The position numbers were made by a program, and so were the translations under genes. A DNA stretch of 53,553 nt from NCBI GenBank assembly GCA_026390015.1, contig JAPLGS010000093.1, positions 1 through 53,553 on the forward strand, written 5' to 3'. The notes below the pieces were generated by a model. That model did not search any database, was not told the DNA's origin, and saw only the letters and a list, made by a program, of their open reading frames with translations. The stretch's first letter is position 1. Each line of letters opens with the position of its first letter. This document shows positions 8,243 through 16,954 of the stretch, piece by piece. The DNA comes from Chloroflexota bacterium (GTDB lineage Bacteria; Chloroflexota; Anaerolineae; Anaerolineales; Villigracilaceae).

Positions 8243-10153
8243 CTACCCTTCTGAAATGACGATCAATTTATCTTCCGCACTGAACGATACTTTTTCAATT
8301 TTCTTCGGATTGGTGTGAATGCCATACGATTTTTCGGCGTCGTGGTTTTCGCTCATCAGACGATAGCCAATGGCGGTTTCGCCGCGCCGTCGGGCGGCTT
8401 CGGTGACGGTATAGAAATTAACAGGTTGACCTGTGACCACGTAATCGCTGATCGGCTTGAGGTAGATCTCTGCGCCTTCGGGGTCAAACATATCGGTAAA
8501 TACACCGAGCAATTCTGCGCTCTCTGAAAGCTGTGCCATCATCAAACTGATGAGATGTTCGCTGACGATGAAATCGTCCACCTTGGCGGCTTCGGCGAGT
8601 TCACGATTACGCAAGTCCAGCATTTCGCTGACGATGGAGAATGGGGTTGCATCACGTTCTGCGATATCGCGCAGATGCAATAATGTAATGAGTGTGATCG
8701 CATCTGCTTCCTGCGGTTCAAGGTGACTGTATGCCAGAACGATGACGTGATCGTATTCCGCAGCTTCAAGTTTTTCAAGCAATCCGCGGTCACGGATATC
8801 ACCTGCCTGCACGGTAATTTTTTGATTTACAAGTTTGCCGCTATCAAGGAGTATCTGATGCTCAAGATCTTCGATATTTGAAACCACTGTCACTTGCGAG
8901 CCTTTGGTAACATAGTTATCCAGTTCGCGGATGATGATGGCGCCAGAGCGATTCCAGCCAAGGATGAGTACTCTTTCAGGCTTGGAGCGGGAAGCATTCT
9001 CGTTGATCTGAATCAGGCTTTCGTCAAGTGGGGTGTGTGAAAGTCCTGTAAGATGGATCTTGTCATCATCTTCCGCAATGACAAATATCTGGTCGTCAGA
9101 TTGAATGCGGGTGTCCATGGCGGGATTCAGCGCGACGGTACCATCCGCTTTGCGAATGCCCATTAAGGTGGATGTTTCATAAGCGTTCAAAGCCTCGCCG
9201 TAGGTTTTGCCTGAAAGCGCAGGTTCCAGTTTAAAATAAATTTCATCCCCGCCGAAATTCATCAACTCTGTATAAACAAGCGACAGCCCGCTTTGGCGGG
9301 AGGTCTGTGCAACGACGCGCGCGATGAGTTCGTTGGTTAGGATCGGCTGCACGGTATCTTTCGCGCTGATCATCTTAACCACATCCAGGTTCTTGGGGTC
9401 GCGAATTTGCGTCACAATGTGATACGGCTGCGCGTGGCGATTGGGATTATTCGTGATCGCCAATACAGATTTGATAACATGTGTATCTGGATCTGCGCCT
9501 TCAGCGAGCACAACAATGGAACGCGCGCTGTGCGGGCTGGCGATTTCAAGATCAGTCAGGTCAATCGGACTTCCTGAACGGCAGATAACTTTTGTGTTTT
9601 TCGTATCAGGAATACGCTCATTGATGGCGTCTTCCATCTCGACCTTATCTTCATCTGCCAGAACGACGATGACCGCTCCGCTCTTGCGACTCTCATTGGC
9701 AAGAATAATTTCAGAGATGATTGTGAATACTTGCGGCGTCCAGCCGAGGATGACGGTGTGATCATTTTCAAGAACCTGCGAACGTCCCTTGCGAAGCTCA
9801 TCGAGTTTATCTTCGAGACCATTGTTGATGATGCCGATCAAAGCGCTGACGAAGAGCACGCCGCCAGCGGTCACAGCGAACATGACGAAGCGAAATCCCC
9901 AGCCTTGGTCCCCGCCCATGGTGCCGGCATCAAGCGTACGCATAAGACCTTCCCATGCGGCTTCAAAAAAAGACATGCCGCTGTCGCTGCCAGCTGGCGC
10001 AAATGGCAACCCGCCGATGCTGATGACTGCCGCTGCGACTACAATAACGATCAGTGCAATAATAGATAACCCGCCGATCAGAGCGCCTGTGCCGCGCGAC
10101 ATGTAATTATCGAACCAATATTGAAACCGTTGTTTAAAGCTATATGTTTTCAT
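8243..10153 (-). CDS. CASTOR/POLLUX-related ion channel with two RCK/TrkA-N-like domains
   Basis: 636 residues, matching the bacterial CASTOR/POLLUX family. One transmembrane helix lies at about 22-47 and a second at about 87-110. Between them is a Gly-rich segment (GTMGGDQGWGF) in the place of a pore or selectivity region. The conserved linker KLDELRKGRSQVLENDHTVI leads into two successive Rossmann-type nucleotide-binding lobes (about 130-370 and 390-630), the second starting at RVLILGWNRSG. Known members conduct cations and are gated by ligands on the cytosolic ring. A good AGGAG site precedes the ATG. Ion selectivity cannot be read from the sequence. Confidence 0.85.
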   Translation of the reverse strand: MKTYSFKQRFQYWFDNYMSRGTGALIGGLSIIALIVIVVAAAVISIGGLPFAPAGSDSGMSFFEAAWEGLMRTLDAGTMGGDQGWGFRFVMFAVTAGGVLFVSALIGIINNGLEDKLDELRKGRSQVLENDHTVILGWTPQVFTIISEIILANESRKSGAVIVVLADEDKVEMEDAINERIPDTKNTKVICRSGSPIDLTDLEIASPHSARSIVVLAEGADPDTHVIKSVLAITNNPNRHAQPYHIVTQIRDPKNLDVVKMISAKDTVQPILTNELIARVVAQTSRQSGLSLVYTELMNFGGDEIYFKLEPALSGKTYGEALNAYETSTLMGIRKADGTVALNPAMDTRIQSDDQIFVIAEDDDKIHLTGLSHTPLDESLIQINENASRSKPERVLILGWNRSGAIIIRELDNYVTKGSQVTVVSNIEDLEHQILLDSGKLVNQKITVQAGDIRDRGLLEKLEAAEYDHVIVLAYSHLEPQEADAITLITLLHLRDIAERDATPFSIVSEMLDLRNRELAEAAKVDDFIVSEHLISLMMAQLSESAELLGVFTDMFDPEGAEIYLKPISDYVVTGQPVNFYTVTEAARRRGETAIGYRLMSENHDAEKSYGIHTNPKKIEKVSFSAEDKLIVISEG

Positions 10154-10353
10154 TTCTTCTCCTCATACCTTGATGTGTTTCTATTATAAGAGGTTATACT
10201 CGAAAATTAGCGAAAATTTGAATTGCAATCTCTTTGCATCCATACTTGGAAATTCAGTAAGTTAAGAGAACTATAATCTTTTACAGGTAACATCAAATCA
10301 GTATAGAGAGTCTATTCTATATCGTAATTTTATATTTATAAAGTGAGGCACCC

Positions 10354-10995
10354 ATGTTTTCATTCGAAGGTTTTGACCGCCGCAAGGAAGAGGATCGCAT
10401 CCGCGCCGAGCATAGACTGCCGCCCGGCCAGTCACTGACTTTAAAGTTCCCAGTTCTGCATTATGGTCCCGTGCCGTCATTCAACGCCGCCACCTGGGAC
10501 TTGCGCGTGTGGGGCGAAGTGGAAGAGGAAAAACACTGGTCGTGGGATGAGTTCAATCAGCTGCCGCGTACCGCCATAAAAATGGATATCCATTGTGTGA
10601 CCCGCTGGAGCAAAGCCGATACAACCTGGGAAGGTGTCTCTGTCAAAACAATGCTGGATAGCGGCTTGATCAAGATCAAGCCGACAGCGACACATGTGAT
10701 GCAGCACGCCGAATACGGATTCACGGTCAATCTGCCGCTTGAAGTTGTCTTGCAGGATAATTTTTTACTCGCCACTCATTTGGACGGCGAACCGATCACA
10801 GCTGACCACGGCTATCCACTACGCGGCATGGTGGGGTTTATCCCCGCCAAAAAAGATCTGGAAACTCCCTATCTTTGGAAGGGCGCCAAGTGGCTCAGGT
10901 CTTTGGAATTTATGCCAAAAGACAAACGCGGATTTTGGGAGCAGGCCGGTTATCATAACCGGGCAGATATTTGGCGCGAAGAAAGATTTGGTTAA
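10354..10995 (+). CDS. Sulfite-oxidase-like molybdopterin oxidoreductase, cytosolic
   Basis: 213 residues of the sulfite-oxidase-family molybdenum domain alone. The molybdenum-ligating cysteine is probably Cys81 in IHCVTRWS, and ADHGYPLRG followed by KWLRSLEF are further family signatures. There is no heme or dimerisation domain and no Tat or Sec signal, so it should stay in the cytoplasm. The substrate is unknown; sulfite is not assured. A GAGG site precedes the ATG. The convergent neighbour is a cytochrome b561-like membrane protein, a conceivable electron partner but not shown to be one. Confidence 0.85.
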   Translation: MFSFEGFDRRKEEDRIRAEHRLPPGQSLTLKFPVLHYGPVPSFNAATWDLRVWGEVEEEKHWSWDEFNQLPRTAIKMDIHCVTRWSKADTTWEGVSVKTMLDSGLIKIKPTATHVMQHAEYGFTVNLPLEVVLQDNFLLATHLDGEPITADHGYPLRGMVGFIPAKKDLETPYLWKGAKWLRSLEFMPKDKRGFWEQAGYHNRADIWREERFG

Positions 10996-10997
10996 AT

Positions 10998-11035
10998 AAA
11001 AAATCCCGAATTCATTATGAATTCGGGATTTTTTT
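10998..11035. terminator. Bidirectional intrinsic terminator
   Basis: A perfect stem TCCCGAATTC/GAATTCGGGA with a 5-base loop, preceded by six A and followed by six T. It therefore works for the forward oxidoreductase gene and for the reverse cytochrome gene. Confidence 0.93.
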
Positions 11036-11043
11036 AATCAAGG

Positions 11044-11583
11044 TCAGTTTTTACCAAACCACATGCGGGCGAGTAGATTATCCTTTTTGATGAATTGATG
11101 ATACATGGCTGCGCCGAAATGCAGGAGCGTCAGCAACAGCAATAAAGTTGCTGACAGCCCGTGACCCAAGCGCGGCAGGAATTCAAAGAAATTCTGTGGA
11201 TACGGTTGTGCGCCGCTGAACACAGCCGGTAAATTCGCGGCCTTGAATAGCCCAAATCCGCTGGCGGCCATGCCGAGCATTAATACGTAAAGCAGGATGT
11301 GAGTTGCTTTTGCTACAAACTCTAAAAAGGCGTTGCCGGCATTCGTATCCGCGGCTGGCTGTTTGACCGTGAATCGCATGATCAGACGGATGATAAGCAG
11401 CACAGCGATCGCTCCGCCAATGAACGTGTGGCTTTGCAGCATCATAGGTTTTTGCGGGTCAGTCGATGAGATGCCGGGCATGGCAAATTTTCCGATCGCG
11501 AGCATTAAAAAAACAAGCAATGCCATTAGCCAGTGAATCACAACGTGGATAGGGTGGTAACGTTTCGGGGCTTCGTCAGACAT
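11044..11583 (-). CDS. Cytochrome b561-family membrane protein
   Basis: 179 residues with four transmembrane helices. Conserved histidines sit in helix 1 (HPIHVVIHW), before helix 2 (MLQSHTFIGG), in helix 3 (ATHILLYVL) and in helix 4 (LHFGAAMYHQF), matching the two b-type hemes of YceJ/CybB-like proteins. These pass electrons between quinol and periplasmic or cytosolic partners. The start is the ATG at 11583, with GGAGG nearby upstream. It ends just past the shared terminator. Confidence 0.88.
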   Translation of the reverse strand: MSDEAPKRYHPIHVVIHWLMALLVFLMLAIGKFAMPGISSTDPQKPMMLQSHTFIGGAIAVLLIIRLIMRFTVKQPAADTNAGNAFLEFVAKATHILLYVLMLGMAASGFGLFKAANLPAVFSGAQPYPQNFFEFLPRLGHGLSATLLLLLTLLHFGAAMYHQFIKKDNLLARMWFGKN

Positions 11584-11726
11584 GGTTTCCTCCAGTGGAA
11601 TAATGATTTTATCATGAGGTTTTTATATTGCGATCACTTACGAATGAAGTTAGTGTAAAATACACATTGTCTCATTTTCCCCGTCGGCGTTCGATGGGTA
11701 CCTTTAACTAAAAATGGCCTGTACAA

Positions 11727-12341
11727 ATGAAAAATCAAGTTTCGAATGCACGGACATCATCGATACACCTGTTTTCTGAGATTGTAAAAGAAAATTCTGA
11801 AAAAATGATGTTTCTTGAAATGCGTATAAAAGAACTTGAGGAAAAAGACATAAAGATAAAAGGGGAAGATGAAGCAATTTTGTTTGAACAGAAAATTGTC
11901 CCGCTTCCGAAAGATTTGGCGAAATCATCCCTAATTATTATTGTTTTTTCAGCCATGGCTGTTGAGGCGTATATATACGATTACGCCGCCCGCCATTTAG
12001 GCGATGTGTTTGTCAAAGATCATTTGGATAAACTTGATACATTAAGCAAGTGGATCATTGTTCCAAAACTGATTACGGGTAGAGAATTACCCCGTCAACA
12101 AAAATGGTTTGAACTTTTGAAAAAATTGATTAAAGCAAGAAACTCCATCATCCACCATAAATCATCCGATGCACCAACCTTTTCCACAGATATGCAACAA
12201 TATATAAAAAAACAGGAGGCCAATTCGGGGTTGTTAGACGAAGCTGCCAGACAATCTGCCATGCTACTTAATTTACTTGCTGATAAAATTGCTGAAATAG
12301 ACCCACAAGAATCTGTGTGGGTTAATGCATATCTTACATGA
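11727..12341 (+). CDS. HEPN-like protein of unknown function
   Basis: 204 residues, mostly helical and rich in Lys and Glu. I do not recognise the family with certainty. A charged, coiled-coil-prone N-terminus (about 20-50) leads to a hydrophobic helix (LIIIVFSAMAVEAYIYDY, about 69-86). A later helix carries KARNSIIHHK: Arg138-Asn139 followed by His143-His144, the R-x(4-6)-H arrangement of HEPN ribonucleases and their relatives. Many HEPN proteins are toxins, abortive-infection factors or RNA-processing enzymes; no partner gene is evident. No clear ribosome binding site precedes the ATG. ssb starts 28 bases after its stop. Confidence 0.55.
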   Translation: MKNQVSNARTSSIHLFSEIVKENSEKMMFLEMRIKELEEKDIKIKGEDEAILFEQKIVPLPKDLAKSSLIIIVFSAMAVEAYIYDYAARHLGDVFVKDHLDKLDTLSKWIIVPKLITGRELPRQQKWFELLKKLIKARNSIIHHKSSDAPTFSTDMQQYIKKQEANSGLLDEAARQSAMLLNLLADKIAEIDPQESVWVNAYLT

Positions 12342-12369
12342 CGTATCTATTCATACCCTCGGAGGAAAA

Positions 12370-12807
12370 ATGAGTTATCAAAAGATTATCATCACAGGCA
12401 ATTTGGGGCGCGATCCTGAAATGCGTTATATCCCATCAGGTCAGGCGGTCACCAGTTTTTCTGTTGCGGTCAACGAGTCTTACACCAATTCCAACGGCGA
12501 AAAGGTAAAGAAGACCATTTGGTTCCGTGTGACTGCCTGGGGCAAACAAGCTGAAATTTGCAATCAATATCTCAAGAAAGGTTCACAGGTTCTTGTGGAT
12601 GGGCGTATGAGTGCTGACCCATCTACAGGAGGTCCAAAGGTTTGGACCAAGCAAGATGGCACTGTGGGGTCATCTTTTGAGATCACGGCATCCACAGTTC
12701 GTTTTCTTTCCACACGTGGCGATGGTGGCGAAGGCGGTCCTGTATCTGGCGGAGGTGGCGGTATGGAAATGGCTGAGCTTCCTCCTGAGGATGATATTCC
12801 GTTCTAA
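12370..12807 (+). CDS. ssb: Single-stranded DNA-binding protein
   Basis: 145 residues. An OB-fold domain spans residues 1-110 (KIIITGNLGRDPEMRY, TIWFRVTAWGKQAE, GSQVLVDGRM). A short Gly-rich linker follows, and the C-terminus PPEDDIPF is the acidic tip that recruits DNA-repair and replication partners. The start is the ATG after a strong GGAGGAAAA site; the in-frame ATG 45 bases upstream overlaps the preceding gene and lacks a site. A hairpin follows the stop. Confidence 0.95.
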   Translation: MSYQKIIITGNLGRDPEMRYIPSGQAVTSFSVAVNESYTNSNGEKVKKTIWFRVTAWGKQAEICNQYLKKGSQVLVDGRMSADPSTGGPKVWTKQDGTVGSSFEITASTVRFLSTRGDGGEGGPVSGGGGGMEMAELPPEDDIPF

Positions 12808-12815
12808 CCTCATGA

Positions 12816-12852
12816 ATGGATCCAGTCTGACGATCTGTCAGGCTGGATCCAT
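12816..12852. terminator. Hairpin after ssb
   Basis: ATGGATCCAG and CTGGATCCAT form a 10-bp perfect stem, continued by TGAC/GTCA after a 2-base internal mismatch, with loop GATCT. The sequence AAAATTT follows instead of a long T run, so it may attenuate instead of fully ending transcription before the DUF3467/translin genes. Confidence 0.5.
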
Positions 12853-12870
12853 AAAATTTGGATATATCCC

Positions 12871-13160
12871 ATGACTACTCCCCAAACACCCCCCAAACAA
12901 AACGGCCCCGTTCTTGAATTTCCCGCGGATCTTGAGCTTGTTTACGCCAACCTCGCGCGCATTGCCCATTCTCCCGCAGACATTGTCATCGATTTTGCTC
13001 ATCTCCTGCCGGGCGAACCAAGAGCAAAGATCCGCTCGCGTGTGGTGATGACTCCGCTCAAACAGCTTTTGGCGAGATCAATTTGCCCACCAACATCACG
13101 CTCGCTGATAATCTCTTCCGTCCCTTTCAACAACCGCCCGAACCGCCCAAAGAAGCGTAG
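12871..13160 (+). pseudogene. DUF3467-family gene with internal deletion and frameshift
   Basis: The first 63 codons encode a typical DUF3467 N-terminus (LELVYANLARIAHSPADIVI ... RVVMTPL). The family would then continue with a helix of about 20 residues. Instead the reading frame changes at about 13060-13067, and the expected C-terminus resumes in another frame (AFGEINLPTNITLADNLF and on, ending EPPKEA at the TAG 13158-13160). About 55-60 bases seem to be missing. The frame from the ATG runs on to 13263 as unrelated residues across the start of the next gene. DUF3467 has no known function. A true mutation or an assembly error would look the same. Confidence 0.75.
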
Positions 13161-13166
13161 ATCAAC

Positions 13167-13856
13167 ATGCACAAACTTGAACAGATCACAGATGGAATTC
13201 GAAAAGTATTTGACGTGCGCACTTCTGCGCGTGACCAGGCTCTCGCGCAAGCCCGTCAATTAACGCGGTCATGTTCGCTCGCCATCCGCGCCTTGCATCG
13301 TGACGAATCAGATGGTATGAATGGGCATTTACAGGATGCCCGTCAACTGGCTGATACGCTGCGCGCTTCCCTTTCAAATTTTCCCGATCTATTCTATGCA
13401 GGCTATACACAGGATGCGCTTAAGGAATTTGTGGAAGCGAACGTTACCTGCGCTTTGATACGAAACGAACCGCTTCAGACTCCCGAACAACTGCTCGTTG
13501 AACCCTCGACATATCTCAACGGGTTGGCAGAAGTCGTCGGTGAATTACGCCGCCGTATTCTGGATATTCTTCGTCATGGCTATTCACAGGAAGCTGAACG
13601 TTTGCTTGGCTATATGGATGAGATCTATTCCGTGCTGGTCACCATGGATTATCCAGATGCGATCACCAATGGATTGCGCCGCCAGACAGATCTCGCGCGC
13701 AGTATCATCGAAAAGACGCGCGGAGATATTACCTTTAGTTTGCGCGGCGAGCACCTCACTCAAGCCATCAGCCAATTAAGCGCCCAATTAAATAGTGACC
13801 TGCTCAAGGGCAAGGAAAGAAACGCGCGTCCACTTAATTCAGAAGAGGATCAATAA
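13167..13856 (+). CDS. Translin-family protein
   Basis: 229 residues, nearly all helical, matching bacterial and archaeal translin-like proteins. Recognisable stretches are ARDQALAQARQLTRSCS, an Asp/Ala-rich helix with FYAGYTQDALKEFVEANV, YLNGLAEVVGELRRRILD and MDYPDAITNGLRRQTDLARS. Eukaryotic translin binds single-stranded DNA and RNA as an octameric barrel, and with TRAX forms the C3PO ribonuclease. Bacterial members are uncharacterised and often mislabelled as haloacid dehalogenases. The start follows the DUF3467 stop by six bases, indicating one transcript. The Glu/Asp residues here could contribute to metal binding, but activity is not shown. Confidence 0.75.
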   Translation: MHKLEQITDGIRKVFDVRTSARDQALAQARQLTRSCSLAIRALHRDESDGMNGHLQDARQLADTLRASLSNFPDLFYAGYTQDALKEFVEANVTCALIRNEPLQTPEQLLVEPSTYLNGLAEVVGELRRRILDILRHGYSQEAERLLGYMDEIYSVLVTMDYPDAITNGLRRQTDLARSIIEKTRGDITFSLRGEHLTQAISQLSAQLNSDLLKGKERNARPLNSEEDQ

Positions 13857-13860
13857 AAGC

Positions 13861-14475
13861 ATGGCAAAAGGTGGACGTCGCTATCCGCTGGTGATCTATA
13901 CTCACATGCTCGATCGTTGGTGGCCCGCGATCTTTGTGCTGGGGCTTGCCTTGCTTGGATTGGCGTGGGCTATTAATAATTTGGGATTTGAAGAATGGCG
14001 CTGGCTTGCTTTTTCCAGTATCGGCGGGTTGAATGTGTTCGCGGGTTTTTTAATGTTGATCCTGCGCAAAAGCGCTTATGTGCAGCCTTATAATGATCAT
14101 CTTAAATTGGTTACGCCGTTCTTGCGTCTAAATATTTCCTATAAAAGATTAATACGTTCAACATCTGCCAACATGGGTACGTTGTTCCCGCCAAATGATG
14201 TTTCAAACTGGCAGGCCGGTATCATTCAACCTGTGGCAAAAATGACAGCGATCATCATTGAGCTGAATGCCTATCCCATGCCCCGCTCCTTTTTGCGTTT
14301 TTTTCTATCACCGCTATTCTTCAAAGATAAAACCCCGCATTTTGTTATTTTGGTCAACGAATGGATGAAGTTTAGCGCTGAATTGGAAAGCATGCGCACC
14401 ACCTCGGGTCCTTCCGCTCCGCAACAAAAGCGTGACAATTCGATCCTTTCAAGATTGCCGAACAAGAACAAATGA
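13861..14475 (+). CDS. Two-helix membrane protein of unknown function
   Basis: 204 residues from the ATG at 13861, four bases after the translin stop. Two transmembrane helices (about 20-42 and 50-72) are followed by a soluble cytosolic domain of about 130 residues. Its beta-rich pattern after the helices (YVQPYNDHLKLVTPFLRLNI) resembles the small PH-like domains of YdbS/YdbT-type membrane proteins, but I cannot assign it. Its stop overlaps the next gene's start in ATGA, so it is translationally coupled to the nucleotide hydrolase. Confidence 0.7.
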   Translation: MAKGGRRYPLVIYTHMLDRWWPAIFVLGLALLGLAWAINNLGFEEWRWLAFSSIGGLNVFAGFLMLILRKSAYVQPYNDHLKLVTPFLRLNISYKRLIRSTSANMGTLFPPNDVSNWQAGIIQPVAKMTAIIIELNAYPMPRSFLRFFLSPLFFKDKTPHFVILVNEWMKFSAELESMRTTSGPSAPQQKRDNSILSRLPNKNK

Positions 14476-14888
14476 ATATTTATTTTGCATGTTCCATCAC
14501 AGGCGGCCGTGAATTTGAATCTACTTATCAGGACATCGTCGCCGAACTGCTAAGGGACGGGCATGAAATTCCAACTTCACATTTGGCTCAAACTGAAATT
14601 ATGGAAAACGAGCGTGCGCTTGCCCCTTGTGATGTCTACGAACGTGATGTAAATTGGATAAAAAGTTGTGATGTTTTGATCGCGGAAGTCAGTGTTCCGT
14701 CACACGGGGTGGGGTATGAGATCGCTTTTGCGTTGGGCATTGGAAAACGTGTTTTATGCCTTCATCAAAAAGATAAACAAGTATCAAAAATGATCACTGG
14801 GAATTTGGATCCTGCGCTCAAGGTAATTGCTTATTCCAACGTCGTAGATGCAGTATTGGAGGCACGTATTTTCCTGCGAGAGTTATAA
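14472..14888 (+). CDS. DNPH1-like deoxynucleoside 5'-monophosphate N-glycosidase
   Basis: 138 residues of the nucleoside 2-deoxyribosyltransferase fold. It matches DNPH1/Rcl more than the transferases: N-terminus IYFACSITGGRE, then VYERDVNWIKSCDVLIAEVS and PSHGVGYEIAFALG, where the Glu after GY is the likely catalytic nucleophile. DNPH1 hydrolyses deoxynucleoside monophosphates, notably 5-hydroxymethyl-dUMP, to free base and deoxyribose phosphate, keeping damaged bases out of DNA. Its place at the end of the ssb/translin run fits a role in nucleic-acid or nucleotide upkeep; that link is inference. Confidence 0.8.
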   Translation: MNIYFACSITGGREFESTYQDIVAELLRDGHEIPTSHLAQTEIMENERALAPCDVYERDVNWIKSCDVLIAEVSVPSHGVGYEIAFALGIGKRVLCLHQKDKQVSKMITGNLDPALKVIAYSNVVDAVLEARIFLREL

Positions 14889-15021
14889 AGTATTTGTGAT
14901 TATTATCACATACAATCCGTGACATTCAACGATGGTCGAAAAAATTGAAATGGGCTATTATTGAATTGGAGATGGAACATAGATACCTCCAAAATGCTCC
15001 TCCTGTCTCCTCCTTTGGCGA

Positions 15022-15055
15022 ACGTTGCCGCCGAGTGCACACTCGGCGGCAACGT
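15022..15055. terminator. Strong hairpin between convergent genes
   Basis: A perfect 16-bp inverted repeat, ACGTTGCCGCCGAGTG and its complement, separated by CA. It lies between the forward DNPH1-like gene and the reverse DUF2142 gene. No long U-tract follows, but the position and stability argue for a bidirectional terminator. Confidence 0.6.
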
Positions 15056-15063
15056 ATTTAAGG

Positions 15064-16950
15064 TTATGGTGTACCTGTCTTGAGAATCTTCTCAAGGCCA
15101 GCGACACAGCCGGTTTGAAAGATCAGATCTTTTTCGATTTGCTGACCGTTTTCGTATAGTTTTCCAGTCATGTATTCAGGTTTTAGTGAATATGCGATTC
15201 TTAATCCACTCTCGTTTGTTCTATTTTGACTGATTGTAAGCAAATATAATTTTCCTTTTGAGTCCCAGTCAGGCGGGAAGTTTAATGTATACCAGCTTCC
15301 TTTTGGCAGGTTGGAATTCAACGTTTCAATGTTTACTGCTTCACGATCAAGCCTTGTGTCTCTGAAAATAAAATTTGTTGTTGTGTCTGGGTTTGCCGTT
15401 GCAGAATTTACCCATACGCGAAGTTCAGTCAAGCCATTGCAGTCCGGGACGATTTCCTGTGAAAGTGAGAAATTCCTGGAGATGTGTGGCGAGTACAGAT
15501 TGTTCGGCGCCCAATTTTTATAATTTGGTTGATAGCAATTTCCTGCCTTGTAAAGTTGGGAGCCACAGGTCACATAATATGAAAGATACATTCCACCGGT
15601 GTAAATGAACAGACTTGCCATAATAAAGATGACACCCAGACTTGGTGGAATATGAATACGCTTCGAGAGAGGGAGATTTGTTACAGCAAGGAAAAGAAGC
15701 GGCATAACAGGCGTAAAATATCTTCCCTGTACACCCATAATCGTTGCGCTTCCTACTGGATTGAACGAAATGTAGAGAAGCACAATCGTTGTCAGAAACA
15801 TTAGGCTGAAAACAATTCCCAACCCCATACGCATCTGTTTTTTGAATACTTCATTCTCCTTTATTAGGAGTGTGGCGAAGAGTCCGACAGCATAAAAGTA
15901 AAATACTGCTGTTGGAACAGGCCAATAATCGTATCCATAAATAGCGGACCAGCCTCGCATGTAGCTAACAATATTTTTAAATACATCATTTATGAGAATG
16001 TTCGAAAATTTCAAAGGATGCGTCAGAATGAATTTAATTTGACCTGTGGGATCTGTTCCTTCAGGCGCTGTGTGCAGGCTTGAATAAGCTATTATGTTCC
16101 AGCCGAGTACTTCCGCGAGGAAGAGGAAAATAGCGATTACCAATAAGGTAAGATACCCATACTTGATCGTGAATTGTGATGGTTTGATAAGCAGGAAAGG
16201 CAATAAAGCAAGTGGGACGATATTTACTTTACCCCAGAACAACAGCATGAAAAGTAAGGCGAGAATGCTCCATTCCTTCCACCGTAATTCTTTCCGCATT
16301 GAAATTGCAACTGTACCCCCGATGAAAAGAATTGCAATTCCGTTGGAGATGGCGTCTGCGCTAATGGTGGATGCTTGAAGAATCGCTACTGGTGACGTAG
16401 CGAGAATAGCTAATACCCATTTGCCGGTTGGGATAAAGCGCACAGCCAACCAAGATAGAAAAAGATAACACAATAATCCAATCAGGCGGCAGGCATAGAA
16501 GACGGTGAGCGCAGAGATTTGTAGTTTCCTGCCCAAAAAGCGCATAACAAGTGCCTGTGGCAGCAATAATGGGGGAGAGTAGACTGATCGCGTTTCGACA
16601 TCTCCATATATATAATCATGCGCATCAAGCGCAAGATTGCTATAATTTTTCCAAAAACTATTATCAACTATGCTGACAATTGGCTGTCTTCTATAGGACA
16701 TCTCCCAATAAACCGCTGGGTACGGCGTTTTTTCTGCCAATGCATTGTTTGGGATGAAAGTATAAGCGGACATTTCCCATACGCGTATAAGATGTGTTTC
16801 CTCATCATATCCGGCACCGACTGGAAGAAGGAAACAGATGCCAATTCCAAACAAGAGCGTAATGATGAGCAGAAAAGCTTCTGCTTTATGGAAATGTTTG
16901 CTGGAAGCCATAGCTTGAGATTGGCTTGTTAACTTTTTTGAATCAGACAA
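15064..16950 (-). CDS. DUF2142-family polytopic membrane protein
   Basis: 628 residues with about 11-13 transmembrane helices and a soluble C-terminal domain of about 150 residues. The loop after helix 1 has GAGYDEETHLIRVWEMS, the DUF2142 version of the acidic motif in GT-C-fold glycosyltransferases. These are thought to use lipid-linked sugars at the outer face of the membrane, but the reaction is not established. The start is a TTG (residue 1) with AGGA about eight bases upstream. It begins only four bases after the histidine kinase gene, so it belongs to the same operon. Confidence 0.78.
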   Translation of the reverse strand: MSDSKKLTSQSQAMASSKHFHKAEAFLLIITLLFGIGICFLLPVGAGYDEETHLIRVWEMSAYTFIPNNALAEKTPYPAVYWEMSYRRQPIVSIVDNSFWKNYSNLALDAHDYIYGDVETRSVYSPPLLLPQALVMRFLGRKLQISALTVFYACRLIGLLCYLFLSWLAVRFIPTGKWVLAILATSPVAILQASTISADAISNGIAILFIGGTVAISMRKELRWKEWSILALLFMLLFWGKVNIVPLALLPFLLIKPSQFTIKYGYLTLLVIAIFLFLAEVLGWNIIAYSSLHTAPEGTDPTGQIKFILTHPLKFSNILINDVFKNIVSYMRGWSAIYGYDYWPVPTAVFYFYAVGLFATLLIKENEVFKKQMRMGLGIVFSLMFLTTIVLLYISFNPVGSATIMGVQGRYFTPVMPLLFLAVTNLPLSKRIHIPPSLGVIFIMASLFIYTGGMYLSYYVTCGSQLYKAGNCYQPNYKNWAPNNLYSPHISRNFSLSQEIVPDCNGLTELRVWVNSATANPDTTTNFIFRDTRLDREAVNIETLNSNLPKGSWYTLNFPPDWDSKGKLYLLTISQNRTNESGLRIAYSLKPEYMTGKLYENGQQIEKDLIFQTGCVAGLEKILKTGTP

Positions 16951-16954
16951 TTCT

